Below, piece by piece: positions 14,478-22,323 of a stretch of 28,129 bases of DNA (position 1 is its first letter; every line of letters starts with the position of its first letter). The stretch is from positions 1 to 28,129 of the forward strand of contig CAZKGO010000065.1 in assembly GCA_964552235.1 (NCBI GenBank), read 5' to 3'. The DNA is from CAVTHK01 sp964552235. GTDB lineage: Bacteria; Spirochaetota; Spirochaetia; SZUA-6; CAVTHK01. A model generated the notes under the pieces. The model did no database searches. It was not told where the DNA came from and saw only the letters and a program-made list of their open reading frames with translations. The position numbers and the translations under genes were made by a program.

Positions 14478-15578
14478 ATGAGCGTCCTCGCATCGCGCGG
14501 CGATTTTCCGCGCAGCGTGCGGGAGATCACGACCGAGTGGCTGCGCCAGGTCCTGCACGACGCCGGAGTGCTCGCCGGCAACGACCTTGCGTCGGCTGAG
14601 GTCTCCTCGACAGCGGCCGGTTTCGGCGCCGTCGGCTCCTACGGCCGCGTGCACCTTGCCTACGCCCGGCCGACGCCCGATGCGCCGCGGACCCTCTTTG
14701 CCAAACTCTCCTCCGACAAGGCCGGCGTGCGCGCCCACGCTCATTCCCGCGGGCTCTACGCGTCCGAGGTCGGCTTCTATCGCCACTTCGCTCCGCTGCC
14801 GGGCCTGCGGACCCCCCGCTGCTACTTCGCCGCGATCGAGCCGGAGAGCGGAGAGAGCCTGCTGTTGCTCGAGGACATCGCCGGCGGCCGCGGCGGCGAC
14901 GTGCTGGCCGGCTGCTCGACGGCAGAGGCCGAGCTGCTGCTGCGCGAGATCGCGTCGCTGCATGCCCGCTGGTGGAACAGCCCCCGGCTCTCCGAGTGGA
15001 AGTGGCTGCCCGGCTACGACAGCGAGACGAATCCGGTGACCGACGACTACAGCCGGCCCTGGCCGCTGTTCCGGCAGCGATACGGGCGGCTGCTCCCGCC
15101 GCCAGCGGCGGAAACGGCGCAGCAGGCGCTCGCCCGGGTGCCCGCGATCTGCCGGCTGCTGGCCTGCCGGCCGCAGACCTTTACCCACGGCGACCTCAGC
15201 CTCGACAACGCGCGCTTCGATCTTCCCGACGCGCCTGCGGTGCTCTTCGACTGGCAGATGAGCATGCGCGCTCCGGCCGCGCGGGACGTCTCGTGGTTTC
15301 TCGCGCGATCTCTGCCTGTCGTTCAGCGACGCGCCGAGGGGGAGCACCTCGTACGCGTCTACCACGCGGCTCTCGTCGAAGCGGGCGTGAGCGGCTATCC
15401 GCTCGAGCAGCTCTGGCACGACATCAAGCTGGCTGCGCTGCTCGCCTTGCCGATCATCATCAGCGCGGCCGTCAACATCGATTTCGGCAGCGAGCGGGGC
15501 AGGCGCGTCGTCGAGGCGCGGATCACGCGCAACGTGGCGATGCTCGACGACCACGGGGTGCGAGGAGACTTTGCCTGA
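14478..15578 (+). CDS. Aminoglycoside-phosphotransferase-like small-molecule kinase
   Basis: The 366-residue protein has the protein-kinase-like fold of the APH/choline kinase group. A glycine-rich N-terminal part (AAGFGAVGSYGRVHLAYA) precedes the lysine strand TLFAKLSSDK. LLLLEDIAGGRGGDVL is the hinge, THGDLSLDNARF holds the catalytic loop (HGDxxxxN with the catalytic Asp), and AVLFDWQMS is the metal-binding strand with Asp before Trp in place of the usual DxD/DFG. The ARDVSWFLARSL segment resembles ecdysteroid-kinase-like and oxidoreductase-associated phosphotransferases. It should phosphorylate a hydroxyl of a small molecule in the cytoplasm. It follows the aldo/keto reductase by 15 bases, so both may act on one metabolite. 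There is no reason to predict antibiotic resistance. Confidence 0.82.
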   Translation: MSVLASRGDFPRSVREITTEWLRQVLHDAGVLAGNDLASAEVSSTAAGFGAVGSYGRVHLAYARPTPDAPRTLFAKLSSDKAGVRAHAHSRGLYASEVGFYRHFAPLPGLRTPRCYFAAIEPESGESLLLLEDIAGGRGGDVLAGCSTAEAELLLREIASLHARWWNSPRLSEWKWLPGYDSETNPVTDDYSRPWPLFRQRYGRLLPPPAAETAQQALARVPAICRLLACRPQTFTHGDLSLDNARFDLPDAPAVLFDWQMSMRAPAARDVSWFLARSLPVVQRRAEGEHLVRVYHAALVEAGVSGYPLEQLWHDIKLAALLALPIIISAAVNIDFGSERGRRVVEARITRNVAMLDDHGVRGDFA

Positions 15579-15600
15579 ACCTCGGAGCGGCCGCGTCCCC

Positions 15601-15955
15601 TCAGCGCGGCACCTCCACCCACCGCCGCCCGCGAACCGCCTCTTTCCGCCGCGGCGATGACTTGCTGCGCCCTGAGGCCGTCGACGAAGCTCGGCTCGGC
15701 CTGCCCGCCCGCGAGCGGGGCATCGATGAAGGCCCTGTCTCCGCCCGCTTTTTCGCGGAACTCGCGGCCACTTCGGTCGAGTCGACCGGGATCCACCGGC
15801 AAACCGGCGACACGTGGCGCCGGGGGTCGCGGACGCCGGCGAAAGGCACATCGACGAGCAGCGTTGCGCCGCGCCCGACCAGCCAACGGGCCAGGTCGAT
15901 CACGTGACCGCCCACGTCGCCAAGGCGGCCGAGCCCCCGGTCCGGCCAGGGGCGT
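15601..15955 (-). pseudogene. Remnant of a second Gfo/Idh/MocA oxidoreductase
   Basis: On the minus strand, GRLGDVGGHVIDLARWLVG (about 15945-15890) is the central motif preceding the active-site helix in Gfo/Idh/MocA proteins. A different frame then gives FREKAGGDRAFIDAPLAGG and SFVDGLRAQQVIAAA (about 15770-15650), the C-terminal helices. The terminal RRWVEVPR to TGA 15601 is back in the first frame. The NAD-binding N-terminal domain and most of the substrate domain are missing. The piece lies tail to tail with the kinase gene, separated by 22 bases. It is not a copy of the intact oxidoreductase at 11761; its motifs belong to a different subgroup. Confidence 0.6.
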
Positions 15956-16025
15956 CGGACTGGCCGCGTGGCCGGCGGCAGCACCACCAGCCCGAAGGCG
16001 GGAGCCGCGTCGCCGGCCGCAGCCT

Positions 16026-16758
16026 TCAGCTTTTTTCCACCAGGACCATCGAAACGGGAAAGTGGTCGCTGAACCCGGAGGTGTTCACGTTCCGGTCTGC
16101 CGCGCCGTTGGGCAGACCGAAGCGGATCGGGCCGTAGCCCGCGCAATGGTCCTGCACCGTCTGCTCGATATGGCGCCGGGCCGGGTTGTAGAAGCGAACG
16201 GCGGTCTGCGCGCGCTGCACGTCGGCGCGCTCCCGCGTCGCCCGGGCGTACGCCTGGACCGAATCGTCGAACGGATCGTCGTTGAAGTCGCCCATCGCGA
16301 TGATGGGGATGTCCCTTCCCCTCGCCTCCCAGATCCTCGGGTGCCGGTACGATAGCGTCTCTCCGGCTGTCATGCGGTAGCCGCGGCTCTCGTAGGTCCC
16401 GCCGCTGCGTGACGGCCAGTGGTTGCAGAGCGCCACGATGTCGGCTCCGCCCCTGGTGGTGAACGTGACCTGCGAGATGTCGCGCGTGCCGGTGCGGCGC
16501 ATCACGAAGTGGGAAAAGACCGCCGCGGGGTCCACGGTGAACCGGACGCCGTCGCAGACAAAGGCGGTGTCGATGCCCCGATGGTCCTTTGTCGAGTCGG
16601 CGTGGACTACGGCGGCTGATCTTCGCGTCGAAGAGATCCTGCGTCCAGCCCTCGAGATCGGAGGCCATCGCTCGGGCGATCGAGGGCTCACGCTCGGGAT
16701 ACCCTTCGGGAGCGAAGAGATCCTCCAGGTTCCAGAAGGCCACGATGTGGTTGGGCAT
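16026..16758 (-). pseudogene. Endonuclease/exonuclease/phosphatase-family protein with deletions
   Basis: From ATG 16758 the frame reads MPNHIVAFWNLEDLFAPEG and WTQDLFDAKI, the N-terminal strand with the metal-binding Asn and Glu of the EEP fold (usually F-N-x-E-N-L). At about 16615 the frame changes to VVHADSTKDHRGIDTAFVCD, a motif that normally lies some 60 residues further on, so a frame-changing deletion is present. The new frame continues through VALCNHWPSRSGG, IIAMGDFNDDPFDDSV (catalytic GDFND) and ends SGFSDHFPVSMVLVEKS (the SDHxP catalytic His). A segment before the end also seems missing after RFYNP. Family members hydrolyse nucleic acids or phosphoesters. The N-terminal catalytic Glu region and the rest are out of frame, so this copy is probably dead. 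Confidence 0.65.
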
Positions 16759-16840
16759 GTTTCGATGCCGCCGCCGGTCGCCCGGCCGGTCAAAGCGCGC
16801 AAGGCGCCGGGGCTCCGGCGGCCGCCGCCGGGCGGCGGAA

Positions 16841-16880
16841 ACACAAAGGGCCGTCCCGGCTGCTGCCCGGACGGCCCCTC
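16841..16880 (-). terminator. Rho-independent terminator of the M20 amidohydrolase gene
   Basis: Read on the minus strand, GGGCCGTCC and GGACGGCCC form a perfect nine-base stem around a 12-base loop. TTTGTGTTT follows, a T-rich tail. The hairpin lies 35 bases after the stop codon of the amidohydrolase gene. Confidence 0.75.
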
Positions 16881-16912
16881 TTGGGCGGCTCTCGCGGCCG
16901 CGACCTTCGTCT

Positions 16913-18253
16913 CTAGTTTTTCTTGACCAGCTCGGCGTGTTCCTTCTTGACCTCGGCGAGGTAGGCCGGCTGGGTGACCAGGTCGTAGGCCAGTGAGGCC
17001 TGGACCTTGGCCGCGATGATCAGGGCGTTCTTGCCGAGCTCGCTCACCGTCGCATCGGCGAACTCCTGGCTGTGGCCCGGCGTGCCCTCCCGAGAGCTCT
17101 TCACGCTCACGGTGATCGAAGGAATATTGAAGCTCACCGTGCCAAAGTCCGTCGACGCGCCCGTTGTCGGCGGGTACGGATCGGGCTCTTTGGGGTCGGT
17201 TGCGCCGAACGCCTTGGCGTACTGGAACGAACGCTTCTCCAGCGCTCCGACATTGATGCTGTTGTCGTACTTGCCCTGGAACACCACCTCGTGGGTCGTG
17301 CCGGTCATGAGGGCCGCGCCCTTGGCGATGTCCAGGACCTTGGCGACCTGGCTGTCGACGAGCGAGCGCTTGAAGTTGCGGATGAACCAGGTCGTGGCCG
17401 CACGCTCGGGCACGACGTTGGGCGCGGCGCCGCCGTCGGTGATGACGCCGTGCATGCGGCTGCCCGGGTCGGAGTGCTCGCGCAGCGCGTCGATGCCGTG
17501 GAACATCAGGAGGACGGCGTCGAGGGCCGATTTGCCCTCCCAGGGCATCGAAGATGCGTGCGCGGGCTTGCCCTTGAAGATGAACTCGTAGGAATCGAGC
17601 GCCATTCCCGAAGAGCCGGCGACTTTGTGGGTGGTCTTGTCCGTGCCGTGGTACATGATCGCGACGTCGACGCCCCGGAACACGCCGGCGTCGAACATGA
17701 TGGCCTTGACCGGCGGCGGGATCTCCTCAGCCGGGGTTCCGAAGACCATGATGCGGCCGGGGATTCGTTTGGCCTTCATGTACTCCGCCAGGGCGGTGGC
17801 GGCGCCGATGCCGACCGGGCCCTGCATGTTGTGCTGGCAGCCGTGGAAGGGTTTGCCCGCCGGGCCGCGCAGGGCGTCGTACTCCACGAGGAACCCGATG
17901 GTTGGACCGCCGGACTGCAGGCCGGGATAGGTGGCCTTGAATGCCGTCGGAAGGCTCTTGACCTTGAACGCCTTCTCGAGCACCGGCTCCCACTTGTCGG
18001 GCAGCTTGGCCAGGCCCATGTCGACCCACCAGCCGTGCTTCTTGAGGAATGCCGTGATCTTTTCCGCCGACTTGAACTCGTTGTGCCCGATCTCAGGGTT
18101 CTTGTAGAGCCACTCGTTGATCTCCAGCAGCTCAGGCTTGAGCGCGTCGATGCGAGCGGCCAGGTCCTTCTGGATGTCCTGCGCGAACGCCGTCGAAGCG
18201 GCGAGCAGGACCAGGGCGGCGACGGCCAGCGCCATCCGTTTCGATACTTTCAT
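16913..18253 (-). CDS. Exported M20-family amidohydrolase (AbgB-like)
   Basis: The 446-residue protein starts at ATG 18253, correctly spaced behind GAGGAGGTG; an in-frame GTG at 18262 lies inside that ribosome site and is rejected. MKVSKRMALAVAALVLLAAS followed by TAFAQ is a signal peptide with cleavage after AFA. The mature part is an M20 metallopeptidase-like protein: YDALRG, FHGCQHNMQG (metal ligands Cys and His), FGTPAEE (acid/base and ligand Glu), AIMYHGTD, FIFKGKPAHASSMPWEG (dimerisation-lid His) and a late GHSQEF metal ligand. It resembles AbgB and other N-acyl amino acid or aminobenzoyl-glutamate hydrolases, which are usually cytoplasmic. Here export implies hydrolysis of amide-linked compounds in the periplasm. 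It has its own promoter and terminator, so it is monocistronic. Confidence 0.88.
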   Translation of the reverse strand: MKVSKRMALAVAALVLLAASTAFAQDIQKDLAARIDALKPELLEINEWLYKNPEIGHNEFKSAEKITAFLKKHGWWVDMGLAKLPDKWEPVLEKAFKVKSLPTAFKATYPGLQSGGPTIGFLVEYDALRGPAGKPFHGCQHNMQGPVGIGAATALAEYMKAKRIPGRIMVFGTPAEEIPPPVKAIMFDAGVFRGVDVAIMYHGTDKTTHKVAGSSGMALDSYEFIFKGKPAHASSMPWEGKSALDAVLLMFHGIDALREHSDPGSRMHGVITDGGAAPNVVPERAATTWFIRNFKRSLVDSQVAKVLDIAKGAALMTGTTHEVVFQGKYDNSINVGALEKRSFQYAKAFGATDPKEPDPYPPTTGASTDFGTVSFNIPSITVSVKSSREGTPGHSQEFADATVSELGKNALIIAAKVQASLAYDLVTQPAYLAEVKKEHAELVKKN

Positions 18254-18280
18254 CCCATGCACCTCCTCTGTGCGCCGCCG

Positions 18281-18308
18281 AGGATACTGAGGGGCCGACC
18301 CTTGTCAA
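18281..18308 (-). promoter_or_regulatory. Promoter of the M20 amidohydrolase gene
   Basis: On the minus strand a perfect TTGACA (18308-18303) precedes TATCCT (18286-18281) with a 16-base spacer. The transcript starts about 20 bases before ATG 18253 and includes the GAGGAGGTG ribosome site. Confidence 0.7.
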
Positions 18309-18365
18309 CTAGGGGCGGGCAGGCGCCAAACAGATCCGATGTGGTTCCGCTCTCGGGCCTCGCGG

Positions 18366-18926
18366 CTACGGTCCGACCGCCTGGCGGTAGCGCCGGCGGA
18401 CCTCGGCGGCGTAGCCCGGGGCGAGCTCGATCAGGCAGGCGCCCTCCCAGAGCAGCGGGTGGTGGGTTGCCATGACGACCTGCACTCCGAGCGTCTCGGC
18501 GAACCGTGCCAGCGCGCCCCGCAGGCGCTCGACCCATTCGACGTCCTGGCCGGCGTCCGGCTCGTCGAGAAGGAGCGTGTCGCCCGGACCAAAGCCCGGG
18601 CCAAAGGCCACGGTCGACAGCGCGTCCCGCAGGATCTCGCCGTGAGACGAAAAGAGCCCGCGCGTCTGCAGCACGACGTCGGCGGCGCTGCGCCTGCGAA
18701 AGCGGCTCGACTGCGGATCGGACGCCCCGGAGTGGAACAGCAGGGCCCTGGTCTCGCGGTCCCTCTCGATCGCGCAGTGGGGGCAGTGGCGCAGCGCCCG
18801 CAGGATCGTGCTCTTGCCCGTCCCGTTGGGTCCGATCACCGCGTTGAGCCCGGGCTCGAAGCGGATGGTGGGATCGTGGCGGATGCGATGGCGGTGGGTC
18901 GCGCACAGCGTCACGGACACAATCAT
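18366..18926 (-). CDS. Small stand-alone ABC-type/AAA ATPase
   Basis: The 186-residue protein has all catalytic motifs of an ABC-type ATPase in a very short frame. IGPNGTGKSTILRAL is Walker A at about residue 31, DTLLLDEPDAGQD is Walker B with the catalytic Glu, and VVMATHHPLL is the His switch. The usual LSGG signature is not obvious; the RGLFSSHGEILRDAL region stands in its place, as in small RecF/SMC-like or OLD-type AAA_21 proteins. No membrane partner is adjacent and the protein has no export signal, so it is cytoplasmic. It may be a stress, toxin-related or DNA-linked ATPase. It is not the ATPase of the sugar importer next door, which would have about 360 residues and a regulatory domain. 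Confidence 0.72.
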   Translation of the reverse strand: MIVSVTLCATHRHRIRHDPTIRFEPGLNAVIGPNGTGKSTILRALRHCPHCAIERDRETRALLFHSGASDPQSSRFRRRSAADVVLQTRGLFSSHGEILRDALSTVAFGPGFGPGDTLLLDEPDAGQDVEWVERLRGALARFAETLGVQVVMATHHPLLWEGACLIELAPGYAAEVRRRYRQAVGP

Positions 18927-18935
18927 GCAGGGTCC

Positions 18936-18964
18936 ACACTACGCCGGGATCAGGCACGGCGCAA
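18936..18964 (-). promoter_or_regulatory. Candidate promoter of the small ATPase gene, near-leaderless
   Basis: On the minus strand TTGCGC (18964-18959) and TAGTGT (18941-18936) are 17 bases apart, and the ATG at 18926 lies nine bases after the -10 box. No ribosome site is visible. The -10 box is weak, but the geometry repeats that of the ChrB-domain gene. Confidence 0.35.
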
Positions 18965-19035
18965 GACCCGGCGACGCGGCACCACCGGCCCCCGAGGGAG
19001 AGCTGCCGCGGGACGTCCCCGGATCGAAAATCGAC

Positions 19036-19063
19036 TTGACATCGGCGGGCTTTCAATTATCGT
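19036..19063 (+). promoter_or_regulatory. Promoter of the sugar ABC transporter operon
   Basis: A perfect TTGACA (19036-19041), a 16-base spacer and TATCGT (19058-19063) lie in the only AT-richer patch of the region. The start point would be about 70 bases before the ATG at 19141, leaving room for a leader containing the GGAGG ribosome site. Confidence 0.6.
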
Positions 19064-19140
19064 TGTCGGGCGCGGCGGTGCGGCGCAATCGGAGGAGAAG
19101 CCGCCTGCAGCCGCGACAGATTGCGCAAGGAGGCAACCAA

Positions 19141-20424
19141 ATGCGGAACATTCGTGTCGTGATTCTCGCGCTCCTGCTGGTGCCGGGGATCCTGCTCTTC
19201 GCCGGCGGAGCAGACGAGAAGAAGGCCGCGGCCGCCGGCCCGATCAAGCTCACGTTCTGGGCCTGGGGGCCCCACGTCGACGCGGTCAACAAGGAGATCG
19301 GCCCGGCGTTCAACAAGCTGCATCCCAATGTGACGGTCGAGGCCACCTCGATGGGGCCGTGGGACCTGATGGACAAGTTCTACACCTCGATCGTGACGGG
19401 CAAAGGGCTGCCCGACTCGGCCAACCTCGTGCGCCGGGTCATCGCCAAGTACCTGATCCCGGAACTGCTCTACGATTTCACCAGCTTCGTGGAGCCGAGG
19501 CGCAAGGACTTCCCGGCGTCCCTGCTCAAGGACGTCACCTCCTCCGACGGCAAGATCCTGGCGATCCCGCCGGACTACGGCCCCGGCGTGGTCTACTACG
19601 ACATCGCCTTGGCCAAGAAACTGAACGTCGACGTCACCAAGATCAAGACCTGGCAGGACTACTACGAGCTGACCAAGCGGCTGTCGGCGAGCAACCCCGA
19701 CGTCTACATGCACCCGATGTTCTACCCCGGCGCCTCGTGGGGCTCCAACCAGTGGAAGCTCTTCGCACAGGGAGCCGGCGGCAACATCTACGACGAAAAG
19801 GGCAAGGTCATCAGGGACAACAAGCTCCTGCAGGAAGTGACCGCCTTCTACTACAAGATGCACGTCGACGTGAAGTGCGCCAAGGGCAAGGTCAACGACC
19901 CGGCGATCTATGACATCCTGCGCCAGGGCAAGCTGCTGTTCTGGCCCTCCAACTCCTACCGCGCCATGGAGGTTGCGGCTCAGGACAAGTCGCTCGACCT
20001 CAAGCTCGGCACCTTCCCGTGGCCGGCCTGGAAGGAAGGCGCCCCGAACTACACCGGCAACTGGGGCGGCGTGGCCGTCGTCGTGCCCAAGCGGGGGGCC
20101 AATGCCAGCCTGGCCGCGGAGTTCGCCCAGTTCTACGCCACCAACGAAACCGCGCTGACCGGCCTGTTCTTCCAGACCACGGGAGTCCCGAGCTACGGAC
20201 CGGTGCGTGCGAAGATCCTGGCGATGACGGACCGGCAGGCCTTTGCCGTGGACCTGATCAAGAGCATCACGGCGCGCGAAGTCGGTCCCTGGAACTTCGT
20301 CGAGTGGTCGCAGACCGAAAAGATACTCGGCGACGGCCTGGACAACATGTTCGCGAACAATCAGAATCCCGTCGAGGCCTGGAAGGGCATCGAAGCGCAA
20401 CTGATCAAGATCCTGGGTCTGTAG
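19141..20424 (+). CDS. Sugar ABC transporter substrate-binding protein
   Basis: The 427-residue protein is a cluster-1 (MalE-like, SBP_bac_1) extracellular binding protein. MRNIRVVILALLLVPGILLF is the signal peptide, cut in the LFAGG region; there is no lipobox cysteine. KLTFWAWGPHVDAVNKEIG is the usual first strand and helix. Repeated aromatic residues (WDLMDKFY, SWGSNQWKLF, NYTGNWGGVAVVV) line the expected sugar cleft, and FAQFYATNETA and a C-terminal GIEAQLIKILG complete the fold. GGAGG precedes ATG 19141. Two permease genes follow in the same direction, so this is the first gene of an importer operon for an oligosaccharide or glycoside of unknown identity. Confidence 0.92.
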   Translation: MRNIRVVILALLLVPGILLFAGGADEKKAAAAGPIKLTFWAWGPHVDAVNKEIGPAFNKLHPNVTVEATSMGPWDLMDKFYTSIVTGKGLPDSANLVRRVIAKYLIPELLYDFTSFVEPRRKDFPASLLKDVTSSDGKILAIPPDYGPGVVYYDIALAKKLNVDVTKIKTWQDYYELTKRLSASNPDVYMHPMFYPGASWGSNQWKLFAQGAGGNIYDEKGKVIRDNKLLQEVTAFYYKMHVDVKCAKGKVNDPAIYDILRQGKLLFWPSNSYRAMEVAAQDKSLDLKLGTFPWPAWKEGAPNYTGNWGGVAVVVPKRGANASLAAEFAQFYATNETALTGLFFQTTGVPSYGPVRAKILAMTDRQAFAVDLIKSITAREVGPWNFVEWSQTEKILGDGLDNMFANNQNPVEAWKGIEAQLIKILGL

Positions 20425-20505
20425 AAGCTTCGAACCTGTCGATGCCGATCGGCGGCGGAGTCCGGGCGCGGCCCGCTCCGCCGCCCTTGATCCGGGGAGA
20501 CGTCC

Positions 20506-21375
20506 GTGTTCAACCGCAAGTACAGCCCCTACCTGTTCACGGCTCCCTTCGCCATCATGTTCGGCGTCTTCTGGGTCTGGCCGATCCTGCAGTCGGTCTT
20601 CTGGAGCCTTCTCGACTGGGACGGGCTCAGAAAGGCGAAGTTCGTCGGCCTGCACAACTACGTCGCCCTGTTCCGGGAGCCGGTGTTTCTGCAGTCGCTC
20701 GGCAACACCATCGTTGCGGCCGTCGCCTACATCGCCCTCCTGGTGGTGCTCGCGTTCCTCATCGCCATCGCCCTCAACTCGCAGATGCTGCTCGGCAGGA
20801 CGGTGTTCCGATCGGCGTTCTTCACTCCGGTCACCGTGTCGCTGCCCGTCGTCGCCCTGATCTTCATGATCATCTACACGCCGCACAACGGCGTTCTCAA
20901 CAAGATCCTGCACCTGTTCGGCGCGCCGCCCGAGACCGACTGGCTCGGCAATCCGAGCACCGCCCTCGGCTCGATCGTGGCCCTCAGGCTCTGGCGCGCC
21001 TCCGGCTACTACTCGGTGTTCGTCCTGGCGGGCCTGCAGGCGATTCCGCGGGAGACCATCGAGGCGAGCCTGATCGACGGCGCCTCGTCGGTCGAGACCG
21101 GTCTTCACGTGATCCTGCCGCAGCTGAAGCCGGTGCTCGTCTACGTCGCCATCGCGTCATCGGTCTGGGCGTTCCAGCTCTTCGAGGAGCCGTGGATCCT
21201 CACCGAGGGCGGACCGGCCAACGCCACTTCGACGGTGGGCATCCACATCTACACCAACGGCTTCAAGTTCTTCAAGCTCGGCTATGCCTCGGCCAGCGCC
21301 TACCTGCTGGCCATGGTCATTCTCGGCTTCGCCCTCCTGCAGCTGGGCGTCACCCGGGAGGGGCGCGCGCAGTGA
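20506..21375 (+). CDS. Sugar ABC transporter permease (MalF/UgpA type)
   Basis: The 289-residue protein with six predicted membrane helices is the first permease of a carbohydrate-uptake transporter-1 system. It begins KYSPYLFTAPFAIMFGVFWV, and the central helices include FRSAFFTPVTVSLPVVAL. The EAA loop, which docks to the ATPase, is ETIEASLIDGASSVETGLHV followed by ILPQLKP. GTG 20506 is preceded by GGGGAGA. The gene starts 81 bases after the binding-protein gene and ends overlapping the second permease by GTGA, so the two permeases are translationally coupled. Confidence 0.92.
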   Translation: MFNRKYSPYLFTAPFAIMFGVFWVWPILQSVFWSLLDWDGLRKAKFVGLHNYVALFREPVFLQSLGNTIVAAVAYIALLVVLAFLIAIALNSQMLLGRTVFRSAFFTPVTVSLPVVALIFMIIYTPHNGVLNKILHLFGAPPETDWLGNPSTALGSIVALRLWRASGYYSVFVLAGLQAIPRETIEASLIDGASSVETGLHVILPQLKPVLVYVAIASSVWAFQLFEEPWILTEGGPANATSTVGIHIYTNGFKFFKLGYASASAYLLAMVILGFALLQLGVTREGRAQ

Positions 21376-22202
21376 CACGGCCCCGCAGGCTCGCGACGCA
21401 GGCTTTCCTGTTCGTGTTCTTCGGCGCCGTGGCCCTGGTGTTCATCTTTCCCTTCTACTGGATGGCCCTTTCTTCGGTGCGCACCAACGGCCAGATCTTC
21501 TCGGCCCATTTCAACCTGTTTCCCGGCTCGATCACGTGGAAGAACTACCACGACCTGTTCACGACCACGCTCTTCTTCCGCTGGGTGCTGAACTCGGTGA
21601 TCGTCGCCGTCGCCACGACGCTGCTCGGAATCCTCTTCAGCACCTTTGCCGGCTTCGCCTTCGCCAAGTACAGGTTCGTCGGCGCGGGCGTTCTGTTCAT
21701 GTCGATCTTCCTGATGATCTCGGTACCCCGGTTCGTGACCATCATCCCGATCTTCAAAGTCCTCTCCGACATGTCGCTCACCAACACCTACGCGGCGCTC
21801 ATCCTGCCGTTCGCCGTCAACCCTTTTGCCGTGTTCCTGATGCGGCAGTACGTCAGGAGCGTCCCCGACGACCTGCTGGACAGCGCGCGCATCGACGGTC
21901 TGAACGAGCTGGGGCTCGTGCTGAGGATCGTCGTGCCGACCATACGGCCGGCGATCGGCGCGGCCGGGATCTTTATCCTCATGTCCTCGTGGAACGACTT
22001 CCTCTTCCCGCTGATTCTCATGGGCGACGCGGAGATGACGCTGTTTCCCGTAGGGCTGTCGTCGCTGAAAACCCTCTACGTCATCGAGTGGGGCATGATC
22101 ATGGCGGGGTCGCTGCTGTCGACCCTCCCGCTGCTCATCGCGTTCCTGCTGCTGCAGCGCCAGTTCGTGGCCGGGCTCACCGAAGGCGCGGTCAAGGGGT
22201 AG
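21372..22202 (+). CDS. Sugar ABC transporter permease (MalG/UgpE type)
   Basis: The 276-residue protein has six membrane helices and is the second permease of the importer. FPFYWMALSSVRTNGQIF is the typical first helix and loop of MalG-type proteins. NSVIVAVATTLLGILFSTFA belongs to the core, and LLDSARIDGLNELGLVLRIV with VPTIRP is the EAA loop. The start is GTG 21372, overlapping the TGA of the previous gene. No ATP-binding gene follows; the next stretch is a hairpin and then a sigma-factor gene. As in many bacteria with several sugar importers, a shared MsmK/UgpC-like ATPase encoded elsewhere probably energises it. Confidence 0.92.
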   Translation: MTRPRRLATQAFLFVFFGAVALVFIFPFYWMALSSVRTNGQIFSAHFNLFPGSITWKNYHDLFTTTLFFRWVLNSVIVAVATTLLGILFSTFAGFAFAKYRFVGAGVLFMSIFLMISVPRFVTIIPIFKVLSDMSLTNTYAALILPFAVNPFAVFLMRQYVRSVPDDLLDSARIDGLNELGLVLRIVVPTIRPAIGAAGIFILMSSWNDFLFPLILMGDAEMTLFPVGLSSLKTLYVIEWGMIMAGSLLSTLPLLIAFLLLQRQFVAGLTEGAVKG

Positions 22203-22207
22203 GCGGG

Positions 22208-22238
22208 CCGCGGCCGCGCCCAGCGCCTGCGGCCGCGG
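22208..22238. terminator. Perfect ten-base GC hairpin after the ABC operon
   Basis: CCGCGGCCGC (22208-22217) and GCGGCCGCGG (22229-22238) pair perfectly around an 11-base loop, starting five bases after the permease stop codon. No T-run follows. Its position suggests a transcript end or a factor-assisted terminator. Confidence 0.45.
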
Positions 22239-22323
22239 CGCGGGAGCGCGGGACGGGCGGGCCGGGCGGGGCGCACCCGCGCGGAACCGCGGGCCGAGCG
22301 CACGCGGCGGCCCGGCCTGCCGC

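Noticed and set aside
14478..15578. Antibiotic-resistance aminoglycoside kinase
   Set aside because: The fold is shared by many metabolic kinases. The sequence resembles the ecdysteroid/choline-kinase side of the family and sits with metabolic genes.
13413..15851. An 812-codon open frame on the minus strand opposite the aldo/keto reductase and kinase genes
   Set aside because: It lies fully antisense to two well-conserved genes, has no recognisable motif and is typical of the long shadow frames produced by GC-rich third positions.
18366..18926. ATPase subunit of the adjacent sugar importer
   Set aside because: It is on the opposite strand, only 186 residues long, and lacks the C-terminal regulatory domain and the LSGGQ signature of that class.
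19141..19230. Lipoprotein signal in the sugar-binding protein
   Set aside because: There is no cysteine in the signal region; LLFAGG points to cleavage by signal peptidase I.
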